Shown here piece by piece: positions 58,811 through 64,000 of a stretch of DNA of 64,000 nt (position 1 is the stretch's first letter; each line of letters starts with the position of its first letter). Source of the stretch: Lustribacter sp965277075 (lineage in GTDB: Bacteria > Vulcanimicrobiota > Vulcanimicrobiia > Vulcanimicrobiales > Vulcanimicrobiaceae). The notes beneath the pieces are model-generated. The model had not been told where the DNA came from. It worked only from the letters and a program-made list of their open reading frames with translations, and did no database searches. Location: positions 2,542,001-2,606,000 of the forward strand of contig OZ255707.1 of assembly GCA_965277075.1 (NCBI GenBank). Direction: 5' to 3'. The translations under genes and the position numbers were made by a program.

Positions 58811-59206
58811 TCAGGTGCGCGCGTTCGCGACGTCGGTGTGGACAAAGGCGTCACCCTTGAAGAGCAACGGCTGATTTGACGATTTTGCGAGCGCGTAGGC
58901 GAAGCAGTCGCCGAAATTGAGTTTAGCCGGATGGCCGCTACCCCTGCCGAAATCGCGATACGCCTCGCGTGCGATCCTCGCGTGCGCTTCCGTGATGGGC
59001 TCGACGACGATCGATGCCGCCCGCAGAAAGTCGTCGAAACGCCGGCTCGCAATCGGGTTCCGCGCGCTATCGATCACGGCCGCGGCCTCCAGGAACGAAG
59101 CGGCCGAGATGCTCCGGGAGGGCGAGGCGGCGATCACCCTGGCGCAGTCGGCCGCATCGGGCGCGTTCTCCAAAATCGCGATGATCGCAGAGGTATCGAC
59201 GATCAT
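58811..59206 (-). CDS. vapC: VapC-family PIN-domain toxin
   Basis: The 131-residue protein has the PIN-domain acidic residues: MIVDTSAIIAIL (Asp4), SAASFLEAAAVID (Glu near 41), LNFGDCFAYALA (Asp near 99) and LLFKGDAFVHTDV (Asp near 117). The HPAKLNFGDCFAYALA motif is typical of the Rv0624/VapC30-type subgroup. PIN toxins cleave tRNA or rRNA. Its start overlaps the antitoxin stop (four bases). It lies directly upstream of the transhydrogenase alpha-2 gene. Confidence 0.94.
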   Translation of the reverse strand: MIVDTSAIIAILENAPDAADCARVIAASPSRSISAASFLEAAAVIDSARNPIASRRFDDFLRAASIVVEPITEAHARIAREAYRDFGRGSGHPAKLNFGDCFAYALAKSSNQPLLFKGDAFVHTDVANART

Positions 59207-59457
59207 CGTGGCAGCCCGTGCTCGTCATACAACCACGCATCGTGATCCGCCGCGCGGAAAGCTGCCGGAAGATGCTTCGCGCAGTCACGGCCGATCGCGA
59301 GCAGTTTCCCGGCGAGATCGTCATCAGGCGCCCGGCGCACCCGCTCCAAACGCTCCCGAACCGCTATCGTAACCGCCGTGCTCAGGCTTTCCCCGGTCGC
59401 CGCAGCCAATTCGGCTGCGAGCCGGTGCGCCTCCGGATTCTTGATATTCATGGTCAT
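59203..59457 (-). CDS. vapB: VapB-family antitoxin (Rv0623-type)
   Basis: The 84-residue protein MTMNIKNPEAHRLAAELAAA begins with a ribbon-helix-helix-like segment (TGESLSTAVTIAVRERLERVRR) and ends with the DYDELGLPR-type toxin-binding tail, here LYDEHGLPR. This is the standard Rv0623-like antitoxin of the VapC30 subgroup. ATG 59457 was chosen because a TACCAT box sits 7 bases upstream; ATG 59451 would also work. The antitoxin neutralises the VapC toxin encoded next. Confidence 0.92.
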   Translation of the reverse strand: MTMNIKNPEAHRLAAELAAATGESLSTAVTIAVRERLERVRRAPDDDLAGKLLAIGRDCAKHLPAAFRAADHDAWLYDEHGLPR

Positions 59458-59464
59458 GGTAGAT

Positions 59465-59470
59465 ATGGTA
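59465..59470 (-). promoter_or_regulatory. Candidate -10 box of vapB (leaderless)
   Basis: TACCAT on the minus strand fits TANNNT and ends 7 bases before the vapB ATG. A transcript would begin at or within one base of the start codon. No good -35 is seen and no ribosome binding site precedes the ATG. Confidence 0.4.
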
Positions 59471-59526
59471 GCACGAAAATATACCAAGGCACCAACAAGG
59501 TCTCGCGCCCGCATTGTGCGGCATTA

Positions 59527-59556
59527 TTGCAGTTGGTCATGTTTGTGTGCTAGTAT
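59527..59556 (+). promoter_or_regulatory. Promoter of the phd-like/PIN operon, probably leaderless
   Basis: TTGCAG (59527-59532), an 18-base spacer, then TAGTAT (59551-59556). The ATG at 59563 follows after exactly 6 bases, where transcription would be expected to begin. The same TAGTAT-6-ATG arrangement precedes the second phd-like gene. No Shine-Dalgarno sequence is present. Confidence 0.6.
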
Positions 59557-59562
59557 ATGGTC

Positions 59563-59808
59563 ATGATTCGAGTGAACATTGCGGAGGCAAAAGCCACTCT
59601 TTCCCGTCTTCTCCGTGCGGCACGTAACGGCGAACACGTGTTGATCTGTGAGCGCAACGTCCCGATCGCTGAGCTTCGCCCCGTTTCTCCGGTGCGTCAT
59701 GTCGGGCGCACCCTTGGGGTCGACACGCCCGGCTTCGAGATCCCGGCGTCGTTTTTTGAACCGCTTCCCGGCGACATTCAGCGCGCGTTCGAGGGATACG
59801 ATGCGTGA
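59563..59808 (+). CDS. Phd/YefM-like antitoxin
   Basis: The 81-residue protein MIRVNIAEAKATLSRLLRAA, RNGEHVLICERNVPIAELRPV has the Phd/YefM DNA-binding fold (the xNxxEAKxxLSxLL and IxxRNxPVAxL motifs). A C-terminal toxin-binding tail follows (PGFEIPASFFEPLPGDIQRAFEG). It overlaps the downstream PIN toxin by four bases. ATG 59563 is chosen over 59557 because of the TAGTAT box 6 bases upstream. Confidence 0.92.
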   Translation: MIRVNIAEAKATLSRLLRAARNGEHVLICERNVPIAELRPVSPVRHVGRTLGVDTPGFEIPASFFEPLPGDIQRAFEGYDA

Positions 59809-60191
59809 AAATATTGCTCGATACGGCGACGTTTTTGTGGGTCGCGAGAACGCCGTCTAAGCTCAGTCAGCGGGCCCGGATGCTCTTCGAGCATCCGGAG
59901 AATGATATCTTTCTCAGCGCCATCTCGTCGTACGAGATTGTGGTGAAAGCCATGCTCGGCCGTCTCGATCTGGGGATGGCGCCAAGTGTGTTCGTGCGTT
60001 CCGCTCGCGAATCGCATGACATCGCTCCGCTTCCGCTCGACGACGAAGCTGCGTTTGCCGTGGACCGGCTTCCGGCGATTCACCGCGACCCGTTCGATCG
60101 GCTGCTCATCGCGCAGAGCATCGTCAACGAGATGACGCTACTTACGCCCGATGCGACGATTGCGCGTTATCCAATTCGCGTCGCTTGGTGA
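59805..60191 (+). CDS. PIN-domain toxin (VapC-like, phd-type partner)
   Basis: The 128-residue PIN protein MKILLDTATFLWVARTPSKL has acidic residues at LLDTATF (Asp6), SSYEIVVKAMLG (Glu), HRDPFDRLLIAQ (Asp) and TPDATIARY (Asp). The HRDPFDRLLIAQAxxExxxLxTxD pattern is classic for PIN toxins paired with Phd-type antitoxins. The GTG start overlaps the antitoxin stop. It probably cleaves RNA when the antitoxin is degraded. Confidence 0.94.
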   Translation: MKILLDTATFLWVARTPSKLSQRARMLFEHPENDIFLSAISSYEIVVKAMLGRLDLGMAPSVFVRSARESHDIAPLPLDDEAAFAVDRLPAIHRDPFDRLLIAQSIVNEMTLLTPDATIARYPIRVAW

Positions 60192-60226
60192 CGGCTACGC
60201 CGATTCAGCCCGGTCGTTTGAGCGAA

Positions 60227-60640
60227 TTACAGAAGGCCTTCGCCGATGGCTGCTTCGCGAAGGTTCTGATCGAATGTAATCAGTCGTACTCTCGAAAAAT
60301 CACGGCGCAAACTGTCGGCGGTTGCCAAATGCCAAAGATCGGCGCCGCGCAGCGGCCACTTCTGGGCCAGCCGGTACGTGCTGTCCCAGGTCGGTACAAC
60401 GGTGATGCGATGCCATGGTCCATTTTGCAATGCCGCGAGGCTTGCGTCGAGCGGACCGGCCGCGACGGTGCGCCCGCGTCGTAGCCGCCCGAGAACGGCC
60501 AACACCTCGGCGTAGGCGAGGGTCGAGAGGAGATGAGCGCGCGATGCATCGAGGTGCTTCGCGGCTTCCCGGCTGTGCGTATCTTCAACCAGCACGGAGA
60601 TCACTGCTGATGCATCCCAGTAAACGGCGTTGCCGGCCAA
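60227..60640 (-). CDS. PIN-domain toxin (second phd-type module)
   Basis: The 137-residue PIN protein has YWDASAVISVLVEDTHS (Asp near residue 9), STLAYAEVLAVLGRLRR (Glu), LRGADLWHLATADSLRRD (Asp near 100) and LITFDQNLREAA (Asp near 124). The GADLWHLATA motif fits a PIN nuclease. It follows the antitoxin gene with a 3-base gap and has a TTG start at 60640. It is oriented opposite to the PIN gene at 59805, and the two converge (35 bases apart). Confidence 0.9.
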   Translation of the reverse strand: MAGNAVYWDASAVISVLVEDTHSREAAKHLDASRAHLLSTLAYAEVLAVLGRLRRGRTVAAGPLDASLAALQNGPWHRITVVPTWDSTYRLAQKWPLRGADLWHLATADSLRRDFSRVRLITFDQNLREAAIGEGLL

Positions 60641-60643
60641 TCG

Positions 60644-60946
60644 TCATTCGCCTCGACCTTCTTGCAAGAAGCGCTGGGCGATATCGCGCTCGACGCCCGG
60701 CTTCAGCCTGATCGGCTTCGGAACGCGCCAATGCTCCGTTGCAGGCGGCTCCAGGACGCCCGCATCGACGAGTCGCTGCAGGCGACCCTCGAGCGACGCC
60801 GGTTCGACGAAGGGAACGAGCCGGGCAATCGGCTTTCCGCGTTCCGTGATCAGCCATTCGCCTCCGCGCTGGACGTCGCGTAAGAGTTCGCTCAGCCGCG
60901 CCTTTGCATCGCGAACGCCCGCCGAGCGCACCCGTGTAGTTCTCAT
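60644..60946 (-). CDS. Phd/YefM-like antitoxin (second module)
   Basis: The 100-residue protein MRTTRVRSAGVRDAKARLSE, LLRDVQRGGEWLITERGKPIARLVP carries the Phd/YefM fold with the GxRDAKxRLSELL and ITxxGKPIARL motifs, and a Pro/Arg tail (VPKPIRLKPGVERDIAQRFLQ) that should bind the PIN toxin encoded next. The start is ATG 60946, 6 bases after a TAGTAT box within a near-consensus promoter. Confidence 0.92.
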   Translation of the reverse strand: MRTTRVRSAGVRDAKARLSELLRDVQRGGEWLITERGKPIARLVPFVEPASLEGRLQRLVDAGVLEPPATEHWRVPKPIRLKPGVERDIAQRFLQEGRGE

Positions 60947-60952
60947 GACTAC

Positions 60953-60981
60953 ATACTATCGTGTCCGGAACAGGCGGTCAA
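60953..60981 (-). promoter_or_regulatory. Near-consensus promoter of second phd-like operon, probably leaderless
   Basis: On the minus strand TTGACC (60981-60976), a 17-base spacer and TAGTAT (60958-60953) are followed after 6 bases by the ATG at 60946. The -35 box overlaps the end of the SWIM gene. Spacing makes the start codon the expected transcription start. There is no ribosome binding site. Confidence 0.7.
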
Positions 60982-61838
60982 TTTGGGTTCTCCTCCGTGT
61001 CGACGAGGAAGTCGAGTGCGGCGGCTGACGCGCGTTTTTCGACCTGCGAGAGGACATCCTCGAGGCGTTCGCTGCCGCGCCAGAACGGGAATGCCGGGAG
61101 TTGCGGTGCCGATGACGAGCGCATCTCGCCGGACAACGGTGCGGCGGCGCATTTGCCGTGCCAGAACACGGTCGGATCGCTCGGGAGTGGTTCCGCCGCC
61201 GCTGACAGCGGTGCGCCGGATTTCTTGGCCGCCCGCTGCGGCGTGGCCACGCGGCCGCGGACGAGATCGAGCAGCGGCGCTTTCGGCATCCCGCGCAGCG
61301 CGAAGAGCAGAAACGGATCGCGATCAAATTCCTCGCCCAGCAGATAGTAGGTCGCGGCGACGTGTTTGCACGGGTTGGACCAATCCGGGCACGAGCATTC
61401 CGTGTGAATCTCGCGCAAGGTCGTCGGAAACAGCGACGCGCCGGCCGTTCCGAACGCCGCTTCGATGTCGTGCGGCATCTCGTTCGCCAAGAGCGCAGCG
61501 GCAAAGCGCGCCTCGCTCACGATCGCTTCCCCGATCCGCTTCCACATGGGCTCCCCGAGCGTTGCCACGCGTATTGCGACCCGGTATGGCTTGACGCGCG
61601 AGCCCTGAACGCTGGCCGTGACCAGACCCGCCTCGACCGTCACGTTGAGGACTTGTCCCGCACGTGCATACCTGCGCCCGCGCTCGAGCCGCGATCCCAA
61701 GTCGAAGGCTTCCAGCACTTCGATCCATCGCTTTGCCCACCACTGCGTGCCGAAATCGCCGCGCTTGGAGCGCGCGCGAATTCCGCCCACCGCCTTCCGC
61801 GGTTTGCTCGGCGGCGGAAAGCGAGTACGAAAGTTCAA
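60978..61838 (-). CDS. SWIM zinc-finger protein
   Basis: The 286-residue protein has a SWIM motif, CSCPDWSNPCKH (CxCx(n)CxH; about 149-160), in the middle of an otherwise uncharacterised protein. The N-terminus (FGTQWWAKRWIEVLEAFDLGSRLERGRRYARAGQVLNVTV) is typical of bacterial SWIM proteins paired with SNF2 helicases. It presumably binds DNA or protein as a partner of the helicase. The ATG overlaps the stop of the helicase gene (four bases, ATGA). Confidence 0.92.
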   Translation of the reverse strand: MNFRTRFPPPSKPRKAVGGIRARSKRGDFGTQWWAKRWIEVLEAFDLGSRLERGRRYARAGQVLNVTVEAGLVTASVQGSRVKPYRVAIRVATLGEPMWKRIGEAIVSEARFAAALLANEMPHDIEAAFGTAGASLFPTTLREIHTECSCPDWSNPCKHVAATYYLLGEEFDRDPFLLFALRGMPKAPLLDLVRGRVATPQRAAKKSGAPLSAAAEPLPSDPTVFWHGKCAAAPLSGEMRSSSAPQLPAFPFWRGSERLEDVLSQVEKRASAAALDFLVDTEENPN

Positions 61839-64000
61839 GTCGAGAGCACCGCATCGGCACCGAGTGCGAACAAATCGCGGAGTTGCGCGCTCGAAAGTTC
61901 GGTGAGGCCTGCCTCGCCCGCGCTCACGAGCCGTTCCGCCAGCGCACCTTTGCGCTCGAGCATCGCGTCGAATTTCTCCTCGACCGTTCCGGCGCAGATC
62001 AAGCGATGAACGTACACATCCTTCATCTGTCCGATCCTATATGCCCGGTCCGACGCCTGATTTTCTACTGCCGGATTCCACCAGCGATCGAAATGGAACA
62101 CGTGATTCGCACGCGTCAATGTCAGACCCGTTCCGCCGGCACGTAAGGAGAGGATGAAGGCGTGCGGTGCGCCTGCCTCATGTTGGAATCGCTCGACCAT
62201 TTCATCACGAGCTTTCCTCGCGGTGCCGCCGTGCAAATAGAACACTTCTTTCCCGGTCGTCTCTTGCAAATGGCGCTGCAGCAATTCGGCCATCTCGGTA
62301 AACTGCGTGAAGACCAACGCGCGTTCGCTGGATTCGACCACTTCATCGAGCATCTCGGTGAGTCGTGCAAGCTTACCGGACCGGTTCTCCAATGTCGAGC
62401 CATCATGCAAAAAATTCGCCGGATGGTTCGCGATCTGCTTGAGTTTCATGATCGTCGCGAAGATGAGCCCACGGCGTTCAATGCCGTCGAGTTCATCGAG
62501 CTGCCGATCGACGTCGCGTAGGACGGCCGCGTAGAGCGTGGCCTGCTCCTTCGTCAACTGGCAATACACTTTCAAGTCGCGCTTCTTCGGTAAGTCGGGT
62601 GCGATCGCGGGATCGCTCTTGAGCCGGCGCAGCACGAATGGCGCGGTCATGCGCTTGAGCTGCGCTTCTGCCGCCGCGTCGTTATACGTCGTGATCGGAA
62701 TGTGAAAGTTTTTGCGGAACGACGCTGCGTCGCCGAGCAGACCGGGATTGAGGAATTCCATCAAGGCCCACAAATCGCCGACGTGATTCTCCACCGGCGT
62801 ACCGGTGAGCGCAATGCGAAAGCCGGCGCACAATCCGCGCAGCGCGACCGACTGTTTCGTGTGCGGGTTCTTCACGTTTTGCGCCTCATCGAGCACGATG
62901 CCGCGCCACGGCTGCTTTGCCAGCAGCGCCGCATCGCGTGTTGCGACATTGTAGCTGGTCATAACGACCGCCACGCCGCCGCGCTTTGGTACGATACGCC
63001 CGCTGCGCGAACGTTCCGCGCCGTGATGGACGATCAACGGCAGATCGGGTGTGAAGCGCGCAGCCTCACGTTCCCAGTTGCCGATCACCGACGTCGGGCA
63101 CACGAGCAGCACCGGGGTCGACGGATCGTCTTCCCAATCGCGCGCGATCAGGGCGAGCGTCGTGATGCTCTTGCCCAGACCCATGTCGTCGGCCAAGCAC
63201 GCGCCGAGTCCCAGTCGCGAAAGAAACGAGAGCCAACTGTAGCCGCGAACTTGGTAGTGGCGTAGTTCGCCCGTGAGCAGCGACGGAACCGGTTCTTGCG
63301 CGAACGTGCTGCGCCCGGTGAGCCGGTCGATCACAGATCCGGCTCTGCCCGTGCCTGTCACCTCGTCGACCGTCAACTCGGCCGCCGGCCCACGACCCGT
63401 CCAAGCCATCCTCGCAACGTCGCCGAGCCGCGCACGTTGCTCGCGCTTCGCGACGAGTTCGAGCGCCGATGCGATCTGTTGCGCTTCGATCACCACCCAC
63501 TGCCCGCGGATCTTCACCAGCGGTGTTTTGAGGCGCGCGAGTTCGTTCAGTTCGCGCATCGAGAGCGCACGGCCGCCGAGCGCCGCCGACCAATCGATGG
63601 AGACGATCTCGTCGAGACCCAGGCGCGCACCACTCGAAGCAGTCTTCGTCGATGCGACCTTGGCGCGAACCGTCAGCTTCGTGCGCGCGCCGTTCGCCGT
63701 CCACCAAGTCGGAACGAGAACGCCGCAGCCGACACCGTCGAGACGGGCGTATTCCTCAGCGAGAAAGCGATGCGCATCCGCGTCGTCGAGTTCGTACCCG
63801 AGCGGCTTTTTGTGGCGCAACGCGCTTTCGATCGCGGGCACGATGCGTGCGGCTCTGCCGATCGCCGACAAGAATGTGGCGCGTAAGGCGACGTTCTTCC
63901 AGGCGGTCTCGACATCGACGAGGAGGCTCGGGTCAGCGTGTGCCTGCAAGAGAAAGCGCACGAACCACCGCGGCTGCTCGCCCGTCGGTTCTTCGAGACG
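61835..64000 (-). CDS. SNF2-family DEAD/H helicase, 5' end outside the window
   Basis: The C-terminal 721 residues of a SNF2/HepA-type ATPase are present; the frame is open to base 64000. Motifs in order: ACLADDMGLGKSITTLALI (motif I), LVCPTSVIGNWEREA (Ia), VVMTSYNVATRD, GIVLDEAQNVKNPHTKQ (II, DEAQ), IALTGTPVENHVGDLWALM (III), then RALVFTQFTEMAELL (IV), LSLRAGGTGLTLTRANHVFHFDRWWNPAVENQASDRAYRIGQ (V-VI). The preceding DUF3670-like region (LKTPLVKIRGQWVVIEAQQI) also fits bacterial SNF2 proteins. Coupled to the SWIM gene. It probably remodels nucleoprotein complexes in repair or transcription. Confidence 0.95.
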   Translation of the reverse strand, partial: RLEEPTGEQPRWFVRFLLQAHADPSLLVDVETAWKNVALRATFLSAIGRAARIVPAIESALRHKKPLGYELDDADAHRFLAEEYARLDGVGCGVLVPTWWTANGARTKLTVRAKVASTKTASSGARLGLDEIVSIDWSAALGGRALSMRELNELARLKTPLVKIRGQWVVIEAQQIASALELVAKREQRARLGDVARMAWTGRGPAAELTVDEVTGTGRAGSVIDRLTGRSTFAQEPVPSLLTGELRHYQVRGYSWLSFLSRLGLGACLADDMGLGKSITTLALIARDWEDDPSTPVLLVCPTSVIGNWEREAARFTPDLPLIVHHGAERSRSGRIVPKRGGVAVVMTSYNVATRDAALLAKQPWRGIVLDEAQNVKNPHTKQSVALRGLCAGFRIALTGTPVENHVGDLWALMEFLNPGLLGDAASFRKNFHIPITTYNDAAAEAQLKRMTAPFVLRRLKSDPAIAPDLPKKRDLKVYCQLTKEQATLYAAVLRDVDRQLDELDGIERRGLIFATIMKLKQIANHPANFLHDGSTLENRSGKLARLTEMLDEVVESSERALVFTQFTEMAELLQRHLQETTGKEVFYLHGGTARKARDEMVERFQHEAGAPHAFILSLRAGGTGLTLTRANHVFHFDRWWNPAVENQASDRAYRIGQMKDVYVHRLICAGTVEEKFDAMLERKGALAERLVSAGEAGLTELSSAQLRDLFALGADAVLST

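Noticed and set aside
1..64000. Insertion sequences or prophage
   Set aside because: No transposase, integrase or phage structural gene could be recognised on either strand.

Overview
The window is GC-rich bacterial DNA with dense coding, frequent GTG/TTG starts and many 1-8 base gene overlaps. The gene content suggests an environmental heterotroph. It includes a one-polypeptide E2-E1 2-oxoglutarate dehydrogenase, a lysine 2,3-aminomutase-type radical SAM enzyme, hydantoinases, LigAB-type extradiol dioxygenases and many periplasmic binding proteins. A lineage such as Eremiobacterota (WPS-2) or another poorly cultured high-GC phylum would fit, but this is a low-confidence guess with no rRNA or marker gene to support it.

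Layout. 0-2.2 kb: a hydantoinase A (cut by the window edge) diverges from an orphan NMT1/THI5-like substrate-binding protein (SBP). 2.2-5.6 kb: a cytosolic HtrA-like protease, an EamA exporter and an MFS transporter. 5.7 kb: tRNA-Leu(CAG). 5.8-10.9 kb: a MarR-MFS-isochorismatase operon, a prolyl oligopeptidase remnant, a VOC protein, an AraC-type regulator and a membrane protein. 10.9-15.8 kb: an S53 peptidase, a secreted alpha/beta hydrolase, a ModE-like regulator and an oligopeptide-type SBP lipoprotein. 15.9-16.3 kb: an inverted pair of 18-bp tandem arrays. 16.3-22.9 kb: M28 peptidase, LigB and LigA, divergent from the E2-E1 fusion. 22.9-28.7 kb: a small secreted protein, CheY-like receiver, LOG-family protein, antibiotic biosynthesis monooxygenase (ABM) domain protein, KamA, a second oligopeptide-type SBP and a formaldehyde-dehydrogenase-type ADH. 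29-35.6 kb: an arylmalonate-decarboxylase-like protein with an SBP, a 3-hydroxyisobutyrate-dehydrogenase-like enzyme, a duplicated DUF5069-like protein with an SBP, a VOC protein and a second LigAB pair. 35.7-41.6 kb: DNA-repair-type genes (Nei2, DnaQ-like exonuclease, TM0106-type nuclease-helicase). 41.6-46.6 kb: a heavily scarred zone with Uma2 remnants, an amine oxidase remnant beside RidA, duplicated DUF29 and MazEF. 46.6-52.9 kb: TetR with a clear operator, divergent from an SBP-hyuA-hyuB-SBP operon. 53-57 kb: a frameshifted MetE-like gene, an exonuclease remnant and a DUF2075 nuclease-helicase. 57-64 kb: pntB and the membrane alpha subunit of transhydrogenase, three toxin-antitoxin modules, then SWIM and SNF2 helicase genes.

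Three themes connect the genes. First, five NMT1-like SBPs and two oligopeptide-type SBPs sit beside catabolic enzymes, yet no ABC permease or ATPase gene is present. Second, at least ten loci carry internal deletions, truncations or frameshifts, often removing the active centre, and several have intact neighbours. Third, the antitoxin genes carry TANNNT -10 boxes 6-7 bases before the ATG, which suggests leaderless transcription.
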